A stretch of DNA of 10,300 nt. Origin: an uncultured Flavobacteriales bacterium. Its GTDB lineage: Bacteria; Bacteroidota; Bacteroidia; Palsa-965. Position numbers and translations under genes: made by a program. Shown here one piece after another: positions 1-6,840 of this stretch (positions are counted from its first letter, which is position 1; each line of letters opens with the position of its first letter). Under the pieces are notes generated by a model. The model was not told where the DNA came from. It saw nothing but the letters and a program-made list of their open reading frames with translations, and did no database searches. The stretch covers positions 1-10,300 of the forward strand of contig CAMLEF010000148.1 in assembly GCA_946478675.1 (NCBI GenBank). Reading direction: 5' to 3'.

Positions 1-53
1 CCCCAACCAACAGGACCGGAACCTGTCATTCTATCCAATTGAACTACGGAGCC
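1..53 (-). tRNA. tRNA-Arg (anticodon CCG), 3' part cut off by window edge
   Basis: Read on the minus strand from base 53, the sequence starts GGCTCCG (5' acceptor strand), then TA, a D arm GTTC/GAAT, and an anticodon stem ACAGG/CCTGT enclosing the seven-base loop TTCCGGT. The loop places CCG at positions 34-36, so the tRNA reads CGG codons for arginine. The variable region and the first T-arm bases lie at the window edge; the T loop, 3' acceptor strand and CCA end are outside. The identity rests on the anticodon alone, which is clear. A promoter box lies just upstream (minus strand, 87-80). Confidence 0.9.
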
Positions 54-79
54 ATTCTCACCCGAAGGCGATGTGGGCG

Positions 80-87
80 CAAAGATA
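80..87 (-). promoter_or_regulatory. Bacteroidota -7 box (TATCTTTG) for tRNA-Arg
   Basis: On the minus strand, bases 87-80 read TATCTTTG, a perfect match to the Bacteroidota sigma-ABfr -7 consensus TAnnTTTG. It ends 26 bases before the tRNA 5' end, leaving room for a short leader. A T-run (minus strand, about 106-102) sits roughly where the -33 element belongs but is not a clean TTTG, so only the -7 half is well supported. Confidence 0.6.
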
Positions 88-159
88 CGACGCAGCCGTC
101 GAAAAACCCTCCTGCGCGCACAATAAACGCGGCATTCCGGAGTTATTATCCCGCACCAA

Positions 160-2532
160 ATGCGTAATATTGTTCTAATGCGAACCGGCAAACGCACATT
201 CATCGCGGCCGCTATTTCCGGCCTTTTTTTCCTTCTTTCCGGCAACGTTTCCGCTCAAAACCTGCCGATCGGCGGCTGGCGGATGCACCTGCCGTATCAA
301 TCCTGCAAATACGTCACCGGGTCTTCCACCACGATCTGGTCGGCTACCGATAAAGGACTGTTCAGCCTGAACAAAGCGGATTATTCCGTTTCCCGCATCA
401 CCAAGATCGAAGGGCTCAGCGACCTTTCCATCGGCGCGATCGGCTACAACGCGTACAACAATACGCTGCTCGTCGGTTACGCCAACGGCAACATCGACCT
501 CGTGCGCGGCAACCAGGTCACGAACCTGCCCGACATCAAACGCGCGCAGATCATCGGGAATAAAGCAGTCAATAGTTTCTATTTCGTCGGGAAGCTGGCA
601 TACGTCGCGACGGGTTTTGGGATCGTCGTCATCGATACGGATCGCGATGAAGTGAAAGACACGTATTTCATCGGAAACAACGGCGGCAATCTCGAAGTGT
701 TCGATATCGTTTCCGACGGCACCACCATTTTTGCAGGAACGGAAACAGGAGTGTACTACGCACCGATCAACGATCCTTTCCTCTCCAACTTCACCACGTG
801 GCAGACGTTCAACAACCTGCCGCCGGGCGCCCTGCCGCCGTACATGAACGTGGATATTTTCAACGGCAAGCTGATGGTAGGATCGGAGCCGGGATGGCCC
901 ACGCCGAGCAGCAACGACGGTGTGATTTACGCCTACGATTTTTCAACGTCGACCTGGTCCACCGTTTTTACCGGCTTCGTGCTTTGGGACATGCAGGTGC
1001 GCAACAACATGCTCTACATCGCCGATACGTATGGCATCTATTACTTCGACACGGCGATGAACCAGCATCTCGCGCAGGGCATCGACGGCGCACACCCGAT
1101 CTTCCCGCGTGAAGTGTACGTCGACGCCGACGGTACGAAATGGGAAGCGGACAATGCTTACGGCCTCGTACGAGTGCTCGATGATACGCACGGCCAATCC
1201 TTCTACCCCAACGGCCCGATCTCCACGAGCGCTTATGCGATGGACATGCGCAACCAGCAACTGCTCGTCGTTACCGGCGGTCATGACGATGCGTGGAATA
1301 ACGTCTTCAACAAAGAAGGTTATTCCAACCTGAAAGACAACAACTGGACGACGCACAAGAGCAACGAGTCCATTGCGCTCGACAGCATGTACGACTTTAT
1401 CAGCTGCGCGATCGATCCGGACAACGCGAATCACTATTTCCTCGGCTCGTGGGGGCGTTCGCTGCTCGAGATGAAAGACGGCGCCGTCGAGCACGTGTGG
1501 AATACTTCGAACAGCACGCTGCAGATGAATGCCGCATCGCCCGGCTGGATCGGCATCGGCGGTATGGCGTACGATGACAAGAACAATCTCTGGCTGACGA
1601 ATTCGCACGTGATGACCGCGCTGAACGTTTATAAAACAGACGGCACCTGGCAGGCGTTCGATTTCACCGGTTACATCCCGATCGGTATGACGGTGAGCGA
1701 GCTCATGATCACCGAGTCGGGACAGAAATGGATGATCCTCCCGCGCGGCAGCGGCATGCTTGTGTTCGACGACAACGGCACGCTGAACAATACGGCCGAT
1801 GATAAGAAACGCCGTCTCGGATTTACGGCAGGCAATGGCGGTCTTCCCGGCACCGACGTGTATTGCATGGCCGAGGACCAGGACAACGAGATCTGGGTCG
1901 GCACCGACAAAGGCATCGCGGTGTTCTATTGCGCCGAAAATATTTTCACCTCGTCCGGCTGCGACGCACAGCAGATCCTGATCAACCAGGACGGCCACGT
2001 GCAGATCCTGCTCGAAACGCAATCCGTCACCTGCATTGCCGTCGATGGCGCCAACCGCAAATGGATCGGTACCGAAGGAGGCGGCGTGTTCCTCATGTCG
2101 GCCGACGGCAGCACGCAGCTCGCGCACTTCGACGCATCGAACAGCCCGCTGCTTTCCGATAACATCACGAGCCTTGCGATCAACAAGATCACCGGCGAAG
2201 TATTTTTCGGCACCGATAAAGGCATCGTCTCTTATCGCGGCGAAGCGATCGAAGGCCTCGAAACGATGGGCGACGTTTACGCGTTCCCGAATCCCGTGAA
2301 GCCCGATTACCACGGACCGATCGCGATCACCGGTCTCGTGAAAGACGCTGACGTGAAGATCACCGACATGCGCGGCAATGTGGTTTTCAAAACCGTTGCG
2401 CTCGGCGGACAAGCGATCTGGGACGGCAACAACTTCAAAGGCGAGCGCGCTGCTTCCGGCGTATACCTGGTTTTCATCACGAATGAAGACGGCACGGAGA
2501 AAGCCATCACCAAGATTCTATTGATGAATTAA
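160..2532 (+). CDS. porZ: PorZ-like T9SS surface protein (two-component-regulator propeller repeats, C-terminal sorting-like domain)
   Basis: PorZ is a surface component of the type IX secretion system. In Porphyromonas gingivalis it works with the PorU/PorV/PorQ attachment complex and binds anionic LPS so that cargo can be anchored. Here an N-terminal signal peptide ends at a VSA-QN cleavage site (about residue 32/33). It is followed by the family opening (IGGWRMHLPY) and two stretches of beta-propeller blades of the two-component-regulator type, for example GLSDLSIGAI, VYCMAEDQDNEIWVGTDKGI and SLAINKITGEVFFGTDKGI. A C-terminal beta-sandwich of the T9SS sorting-domain type spans about residues 708-790 (FPNPV at its start, DMRGNVV, WDGNNFKG, SGVYLV). 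The total of 790 aa is usual for PorZ. The start could be ATG 160 or the in-frame ATG 178, which gives a more conventional signal peptide (MRTGKRTF). recO follows on the same strand after an 82-base gap filled by a hairpin; from memory, porZ and recO are neighbours in other Bacteroidota. Confidence 0.87.
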   Translation: MRNIVLMRTGKRTFIAAAISGLFFLLSGNVSAQNLPIGGWRMHLPYQSCKYVTGSSTTIWSATDKGLFSLNKADYSVSRITKIEGLSDLSIGAIGYNAYNNTLLVGYANGNIDLVRGNQVTNLPDIKRAQIIGNKAVNSFYFVGKLAYVATGFGIVVIDTDRDEVKDTYFIGNNGGNLEVFDIVSDGTTIFAGTETGVYYAPINDPFLSNFTTWQTFNNLPPGALPPYMNVDIFNGKLMVGSEPGWPTPSSNDGVIYAYDFSTSTWSTVFTGFVLWDMQVRNNMLYIADTYGIYYFDTAMNQHLAQGIDGAHPIFPREVYVDADGTKWEADNAYGLVRVLDDTHGQSFYPNGPISTSAYAMDMRNQQLLVVTGGHDDAWNNVFNKEGYSNLKDNNWTTHKSNESIALDSMYDFISCAIDPDNANHYFLGSWGRSLLEMKDGAVEHVWNTSNSTLQMNAASPGWIGIGGMAYDDKNNLWLTNSHVMTALNVYKTDGTWQAFDFTGYIPIGMTVSELMITESGQKWMILPRGSGMLVFDDNGTLNNTADDKKRRLGFTAGNGGLPGTDVYCMAEDQDNEIWVGTDKGIAVFYCAENIFTSSGCDAQQILINQDGHVQILLETQSVTCIAVDGANRKWIGTEGGGVFLMSADGSTQLAHFDASNSPLLSDNITSLAINKITGEVFFGTDKGIVSYRGEAIEGLETMGDVYAFPNPVKPDYHGPIAITGLVKDADVKITDMRGNVVFKTVALGGQAIWDGNNFKGERAASGVYLVFITNEDGTEKAITKILLMN

Positions 2533-2546
2533 GTCAGGAGTTTCGA

Positions 2547-2611
2547 GTTCGGAGTTCGGAGCGTTCCTGCTTATCACTCCGAACTCAACGCTCCGGACTC
2601 CGAACTTTTTT
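2547..2611 (+). terminator. Long hairpin with T-tract between porZ and recO
   Basis: A 19-bp stem pairs 2547-2565 with 2587-2605 (one G-T wobble) around a 21-base loop and is followed directly by six T (2606-2611). This is a textbook intrinsic terminator for porZ. The left arm contains a tandem seven-base word (GTTCGGA twice, 2547-2560). The T-tract ends three bases before the recO GTG, so any recO promoter must lie inside or upstream of this structure. Confidence 0.8.
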
Positions 2612-2614
2612 CTC

Positions 2615-3340
2615 GTGCTGCATTCTACCAAAGGCATCATCTTCCACACGCTTCCGTATTCCGACAATCGCGTCATCGCAAAAATCTACACGGAAGAATT
2701 CGGATTGCGGTCGTACATCGTGACGGTTTCGCGCAGCAAGAAAGGGAAGATCAAAAACAGCCTGCTACAGCCGCTCACGCAGGTGGAGGTCGTCGCTGAT
2801 TATCGCGGGAATAAAACGCTGCACAGCATCCGCGAAATTTCCGTGCGTGTTCCGTACCAGCATCTGCACGAAGACATCATCAAGACGAGCCTGGCGTTAT
2901 TCGTCGCGGAAGTGCTGTACAAATCCGTTCGCGAAGAAGAGAGCAACCCGCAGCTGTTTTCGTTCCTCAGCCATTCGCTGCTCATCCTCGACCTGCAGCA
3001 GGAAGGCGTTGCGAATTTTCATCTCGTGTTCCTGCTCCAGCTGACGAAATACCTCGGCTTCTTCCCGCAGGAAAACAACGCCGGCCCCAACAGCGTCTTC
3101 GATCTGCGTGACGGCGTGTTCCGTCCCACGTTCAAAGATCATCCGCTGTTCATGGATGCGCCGGAATCGCGCGTGCTCGAGCACCTGCTGCCGCTGAACT
3201 TTGAGAACATGCACACGCTCCCGCTCTCCGGCGAAGCGCGACGTGTGGTCGTGAAACACCTGCTCCGCTATTTCGAATTGCATCTCGACACGGTGCACGA
3301 TATCAAATCGCATCACGTGCTGGAAGCGGTGTTGAGTTGA
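2615..3340 (+). CDS. recO: DNA repair protein RecO
   Basis: RecO acts in the RecFOR recombination pathway. It binds single-stranded DNA and SSB in the cytoplasm and, with RecR, loads RecA onto gapped DNA. The protein opens with the family signature LHSTKGIIFHTLPYSDNRVIAK (a few residues apart in the family), followed by the GLRSYIV strand of the N-terminal OB fold (about residues 1-80). The rest is the helical C-terminal domain. No Cys-x-x-Cys zinc site is present, and no cysteine at all, so it resembles the zinc-free RecO proteins. The length of 241 aa is normal. Translation starts at GTG (2615); no ATG or Shine-Dalgarno site is visible nearby. The start lies three bases after the T-tract of the upstream hairpin. 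Confidence 0.95.
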   Translation: MLHSTKGIIFHTLPYSDNRVIAKIYTEEFGLRSYIVTVSRSKKGKIKNSLLQPLTQVEVVADYRGNKTLHSIREISVRVPYQHLHEDIIKTSLALFVAEVLYKSVREEESNPQLFSFLSHSLLILDLQQEGVANFHLVFLLQLTKYLGFFPQENNAGPNSVFDLRDGVFRPTFKDHPLFMDAPESRVLEHLLPLNFENMHTLPLSGEARRVVVKHLLRYFELHLDTVHDIKSHHVLEAVLS

Positions 3341-3353
3341 AGATTCATCCCAC

Positions 3354-3415
3354 GCTTGTTCGAGCGGAGTCGAGAACCTTTCACATTCTAATGCGACAGG
3401 TTCTCGACTCCGCTC
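3354..3415. terminator. Perfect hairpin after recO, right arm split by the IS110 insertion
   Basis: An uninterrupted 18-bp stem pairs 3362-3379 with 3398-3415 around an 18-base loop. The left arm continues outward for eight more bases (GCTTGTTC, 3354-3361). Their complement GAACAAGC is not adjacent; it lies at 4631-4638, immediately beyond the IS element. Before insertion the structure was therefore a perfect 26-bp palindrome between the convergent genes recO and the 4714-6840 gene, suitable as a two-way terminator. The remaining 18-bp stem could still end recO transcripts. The word TCGAG recurs within the arm ten bases apart. Confidence 0.85.
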
Positions 3416-3439
3416 CTTTAGACTTGCAGTATAAAATCA

Positions 3440-3600
3440 GGAACTTTATTAAAGCTAAACAGACAGAGGGACCTAAGACTCCGCACAGGCTCGTGACCTA
3501 CCGTTCGAATCAGTCCTCTGTCTGTTTTCTTCAAGCAAGACTCAAATAGAATTTTGGGTTTTAACACCCGCCATTAAGGACTAGAGACGCTCGAAGATTA
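3440..3600 (+). ncRNA. IS110 bridge RNA (target-binding and donor-binding loops)
   Basis: Bridge RNAs of IS110 elements pair with target and donor DNA and direct recombination by the transposase. Target loop: 3457-3472 pairs with 3513-3527 (15 bp, one bulged G). Inside are GACTCCGC (3477-3484), identical to the left flank 3406-3413, a small AGG/CCT tip, and GTTCGA (3503-3508), the reverse complement of TCGAAC at the right junction (4629-4634). Donor loop: the outer stem is 3529-3536 with 3589-3596 (one mismatch), then CTC/GAG (3541-3543, 3584-3586). Inside are ATAGAATT (3546-3553), identical to the right end (4622-4629), a GGGT/ACCC tip, and AAGGA (3576-3580), the complement of TCCTT across the core and left end. 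Both right-hand guides finish in GA, the complement of the TC core. The 5' and 3' ends are estimates, and no convincing promoter was found. Confidence 0.85.
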
Positions 3601-3623
3601 GCTATTAACTAACAATCAAAGCT

Positions 3624-4625
3624 ATGAAAAAGCAAGTTTTTTGGGGCATCGACATTAGTAAAAATCATTTGGATGTGTGCCTTGTACAAGACGGTCAGAA
3701 GCTGGTGGAGTTCAGAGTAGAGAACTCTCCCTCTAAGATCAGAATGGCGTTCTCACATCATCTTTCAGCACAAGGAACCAGCTGGCAGGATGCTGTCTTT
3801 TGCATGGAGCACACTGGCGTCTACGGCAACCATTTGCAATTTTACCTGAGCAGCAATACGCAACTCTTGTATGTGGTTTCACCGTTGCATCTAAAACGTA
3901 GTCTTGGCTTAACGCGCGAAAAAAACGATCGTGTTGACGCGTTTCGCATTGCCCGCTTTATTGCCCGGCATCACCAGGATCTTTTACCCTATTGCTCTGC
4001 GGGCCACACGCTTCAACAACTTCGCTTGCTTGCAGCGGAACGTCAGCGCCTGCTATCGATTAAAATGCAGTTGACTGTACCAGCAAAAGAGCTGGAGATT
4101 TTTACCGACAAGAAACTGGTTCGGGCATCAAAAACGATAACAGCACCAGTACAGCTTGCGCTGAAAAAAGCAATTGCACAGATCGACCAGGCAATCCGTC
4201 AGTGTATCGCAGCAAATCCAAATATCCAGGTGCAATATCAACGAATCTGTTCTGTGCCCGGTGTTGGGCCTGTATTAGCGACTCAGTTCTTGCTGGTAAC
4301 TAATGGCGGCACGCGACTTTGCGATGCCCGAAAATTAGCTTGCTATGCGGGCGTTGCTCCCTTCGAGCACAGTTCCGGCTCTTCCATCAGAGGGCGAACC
4401 AGGGTATCGACACTGGCCAATAAAAGACTCAAAGCTTTATTACACCTGGCCGCCCTTAGCGCGATTCGTTTTGCAGGAGAGATGAAAGAGTATTACCAAC
4501 GAAAAAAGCAGCAGGGGAAGCATGCCATGTCGATCCTAAACGCGATACGGAACAAAATAGTACGACGGGTCTGCGCGGTAATGAACGAAAACAGAAGCTA
4601 TGACGAGAATTTGCTTTTGTCATAG
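3624..4625 (+). CDS. IS110-family transposase (DEDD recombinase)
   Basis: This enzyme recombines element and target DNA under bridge-RNA guidance. The N-terminal RuvC-like DEDD domain shows D10 (GIDISK), E62 (CMEHTGVYG), and D102 and D105 (KNDRVDA), at almost the spacing known for IS621. A helical, coiled-coil-like middle (about 130-200) leads to the Transposase_20 domain: SVPGVGPVLA from residue 210, then CDARKLACYAGVAPFEHSSG. S251, before G252, is the likely catalytic serine, followed by IRGRTR. At 333 aa it has the usual length with no frameshift, so it is probably active. ATG 3624 lies just after the bridge RNA region; no strong Shine-Dalgarno is seen. The stop lies five bases from the element's right end, and the codons encoding the last residues overlap the donor sequence read by the bridge RNA. 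Confidence 0.96.
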   Translation: MKKQVFWGIDISKNHLDVCLVQDGQKLVEFRVENSPSKIRMAFSHHLSAQGTSWQDAVFCMEHTGVYGNHLQFYLSSNTQLLYVVSPLHLKRSLGLTREKNDRVDAFRIARFIARHHQDLLPYCSAGHTLQQLRLLAAERQRLLSIKMQLTVPAKELEIFTDKKLVRASKTITAPVQLALKKAIAQIDQAIRQCIAANPNIQVQYQRICSVPGVGPVLATQFLLVTNGGTRLCDARKLACYAGVAPFEHSSGSSIRGRTRVSTLANKRLKALLHLAALSAIRFAGEMKEYYQRKKQQGKHAMSILNAIRNKIVRRVCAVMNENRSYDENLLLS

Positions 4626-4691
4626 AATTCGAACAAGCAGAGAAGCAATAAGCGATTGTTCGGCTAAAAGCAATTATTCTCCCGTACGCAG

Positions 4692-4715
4692 ATTTTCAAT
4701 CGTTAATTTTCAATC
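4692..4715. repeat. Direct repeat of ATTTTCAATC (two copies, 14-base period)
   Basis: ATTTTCAATC occurs at 4692-4701 and again at 4706-4715, separated by GTTA. The second copy overlaps the stop codon of the minus-strand gene 4714-6840. It resembles one arm of the word-repeat palindromes in the other gaps, but I find no matching second arm in 4639-4691. Confidence 0.6.
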
Positions 4716-6840
4716 AGCGAATGCGTTCCGTTTCATTCTTGTACTTCACATGCACGACATACCGGAAGCCGATCGTGCAATGCTGCTCGTTGGGATCGAT
4801 GTAGCGCTTCGGAGCAATGCCCTGCTCGTTGCGCTCGATGTTCAATCGACTGCCGAAACGTTCGTCGTACCAGTTGGCGCCGCGCACTAATTTTCCGTTG
4901 CGCGCATTGCCTTTGTCGTAGAGCACTTCGATCTGCTTCGCCAGCTGTACGCTTTCGCGGCTTTCTTCCGGCATTGCGTCGAGCACGGCAAGATGTTTCG
5001 TGAAGAACGGCAGCCAGTTTTCGCTGTACGATTCGATCATCCATTCGGAAACGTTGCCGTCCATCCAGGAGATGCCGAGGTTGTCGATGTGCTTCGGCGT
5101 ATTCGGCTGGTACTGGTTGCTCGACAAGTGCGTGAGATCCGCGGGGCCCGTGTGGAAATAGCCGTCTTCAACGTAATTGCCGCGCGTATTTTGTCCGTGC
5201 GTCAGCATATCTTTCAGGTAATTCGGCCGCTGGTATGGATCGTCATGAAGCGGAAAATAGAAAGCGGTGTTCGTGATCCAGTCGTTCGTGAAAACGTTCT
5301 GCGGCGCAAATCCCGGTTGCGGACGATCCGGCTCAGCAGTAGAAGCGAGCTCCCATTCGATATCGGACGGAAGCGAGTACGTGATCTCGTACGGCACGTT
5401 CGCAGCATCGAGCTGCTGTTGGTGAAAATGCGTTTTCCAGTCGAGGAACGCCATGGCCTGGAACCAGCTTACGCCGACAACGGGATAATTATCATACGCC
5501 GGGTGCCAGCGGTACATGTTCGCCATCGGCTCGTTATAGGAGAATGTAAAATCGGTCGTCCACGTCAGCGTATCCGGCATGACGTACAGCGATTTTTTGC
5601 CGAGCCGCTTCACCGCTTCATTGTTCGGATCGAAGAAAATGTAATTGAACACTTCGTGATAATCTTCCGTTCGCGCGATGGTGTATTGCAGGTCGTACAT
5701 TTTTCCCGGGACGACGACGCTTCCGGGTTTTGCGTTCGAGCCCGGCGGAATCGTATCGATTGTCGCGCTGAAGATCGGTTTGTTCCCGTAACCGTTTGCA
5801 GCACGTACCCATTGGAGAAATTCGCGGTACTCGGCATTCGTCACTTCGTATTTCCGGAAGTAGAACGGTTCCAGCGCGAGACGAATTCCATTCTCCGGAA
5901 ATTTTTTCACGGAAAGAAATGGGTTCGCTGCACCATTGGGCGTTTTGCTGTAGCTGATTGAAACGTCGCTGCTATCGCAATATTCCAACACCGACCACGG
6001 CAGCTGCCAACGCATTTCGGATTCGGACGGGCGCTTGGTAACACCGGCCCTTTCCAGCTGGTTGTATTGCGCATATTCTCCCGGGTTGAAATACTGCATA
6101 TCGCTGAAGCCGCTCTTGAACGGTTCGCCCGAATAATAAACTGCATTCACGACAGGCTGCTGCGGCTTGTACATGCCGGAAAGAAAATGCGCCGTGTCGA
6201 CGTTGAAAACACCGTTGAGCGGTTTGAAATTTTCAGGTGTGGCTTTCGTCGTGAGCACAGGGCCGGGTACATCCGCGACGTACGTATCGCTGCCGGCATA
6301 CCAGTTTTCATTCATGCGAATGCCGTCGTGCGTGATGGTGAAATCTTTTTCGTGCGACACTTTCGTCGTGGGAACAGAATCTGCTGCTGTAATCGAATCG
6401 TCAGCAACAATAGTTTCGTTTTGCAATACAGGTAATGTTTCAGCCGTTGTTTCCTTCGATGTATCAGTGATCACCGGCGTAACAGACGGCGAAGAAGGCT
6501 GCGGCTGCGTCGTCGCAGTAACGATTGCTTCCGGGATAACGGCAGAACGGTTGAACATAAAAATTCCACCGGTCACGATCACCAGCAACAGCGCGCCGAG
6601 CCACCACCAGCCGCGCGTGCGGCGGGAAGAGTTGGGCAGCAAAGCTTCTCCGAGCTGCTGCAGCAATGCGGTTTCTTTTGCAGGGGCAGGAGTAACGGCG
6701 GCCGGTTGGCCGAAAACAAAAGCTGCATTCATGTCGATGAGTTTTTCGGTGAACAGATCGTGCGATTCGTCTTCCAGCATGAACTGCCGGAGGAGCTCTT
6801 CCATGCCGCGATCGGCGTTGTGCAGTTCAGGCTTTTTCAT
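4714..6840 (-). CDS. Membrane protein with anti-sigma-like N-terminus and GldK/PorK-like (FGE-fold) periplasmic domain
   Basis: The gene starts inside the end of the ECF sigma gene (14-base overlap), so the two are probably translationally coupled. Residues 1-76 are acidic and helical, without a signal peptide. A single membrane helix (about 77-96, WWWLGALLLVIVTGGIFMF) is followed by a Thr/Pro/Ser-rich linker (about 100-165), then a large domain presumably in the periplasm. Residues 320-700 carry the formylglycine-generating-enzyme (SUMF1/EgtB/PvdO) fold: FYFRKYEVTNAEYREFLQW, SYNEPMANMYRWHPAYDNYP, VVGVSWFQAMAFLDWKT, SLPSDIEWELAS, MDGNVSEW and VRGANW. The segment 426-470 looks most like GldK/GldJ/PorK, the T9SS and gliding proteins. 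The two catalytic cysteines of true FGE, expected after the RGxxW motif, are missing (WYDERFGSRL instead), so sulfatase activation is unlikely. By position and topology I infer an anti-sigma factor or sensor for the neighbouring sigma factor; residues 165-310 match nothing I recognise. Confidence 0.75.
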   Translation of the reverse strand: MKKPELHNADRGMEELLRQFMLEDESHDLFTEKLIDMNAAFVFGQPAAVTPAPAKETALLQQLGEALLPNSSRRTRGWWWLGALLLVIVTGGIFMFNRSAVIPEAIVTATTQPQPSSPSVTPVITDTSKETTAETLPVLQNETIVADDSITAADSVPTTKVSHEKDFTITHDGIRMNENWYAGSDTYVADVPGPVLTTKATPENFKPLNGVFNVDTAHFLSGMYKPQQPVVNAVYYSGEPFKSGFSDMQYFNPGEYAQYNQLERAGVTKRPSESEMRWQLPWSVLEYCDSSDVSISYSKTPNGAANPFLSVKKFPENGIRLALEPFYFRKYEVTNAEYREFLQWVRAANGYGNKPIFSATIDTIPPGSNAKPGSVVVPGKMYDLQYTIARTEDYHEVFNYIFFDPNNEAVKRLGKKSLYVMPDTLTWTTDFTFSYNEPMANMYRWHPAYDNYPVVGVSWFQAMAFLDWKTHFHQQQLDAANVPYEITYSLPSDIEWELASTAEPDRPQPGFAPQNVFTNDWITNTAFYFPLHDDPYQRPNYLKDMLTHGQNTRGNYVEDGYFHTGPADLTHLSSNQYQPNTPKHIDNLGISWMDGNVSEWMIESYSENWLPFFTKHLAVLDAMPEESRESVQLAKQIEVLYDKGNARNGKLVRGANWYDERFGSRLNIERNEQGIAPKRYIDPNEQHCTIGFRYVVHVKYKNETERIR

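Larger units (their letters stand above)
3416..4630 (+). mobile_element. IS110-family insertion sequence, complete, 1215 bp, TC core
   Basis: The element consists of a roughly 200-base non-coding left end holding a bridge RNA, one transposase gene, and a right end only five bases past the transposase stop. Its ends are fixed by the flanks: 3398-3415 joined to 4631-4638 restores the 26-bp palindrome whose left arm is 3354-3379. Only TC is shared between both junctions (3414-3415 and 4629-4630), so TC is the recombination core. There are no terminal inverted repeats and no longer target duplication, as expected for IS110. The long upstream non-coding end puts it in the IS110 group rather than the IS1111 group. 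Base composition and codon use are visibly more AT-rich than in the neighbours. No passenger gene is present, and nothing looks broken. Confidence 0.92.

Noticed and set aside
943..2412. 489-codon stop-free frame on the minus strand inside porZ
   Set aside because: It lies wholly antisense to a clear T9SS gene and has a low-complexity, His/Arg/Val/Asp-rich composition typical of the shadow of a GC-rich coding strand. No family motif is visible.
3416..3440. Promoter for the bridge RNA at the joined ends (TTGTCA near 4617-4622 with TATAAA at 3430-3435)
   Set aside because: In the circular junction the spacing between the two boxes would be 22 bases, too long for a standard promoter, and no TAnnTTTG box is present. 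Not strong enough to annotate.
3337..3549. 70-codon frame beginning at the recO stop
   Set aside because: It runs through the hairpin, across the IS left junction and through the bridge RNA region. A frame crossing an insertion boundary and structured RNA is not a credible gene.
4993..5961. 322-codon open frame on the plus strand opposite the GldK-like gene
   Set aside because: Arg/Val-rich shadow composition, no recognisable motif, and complete overlap with a well-supported protein on the other strand.
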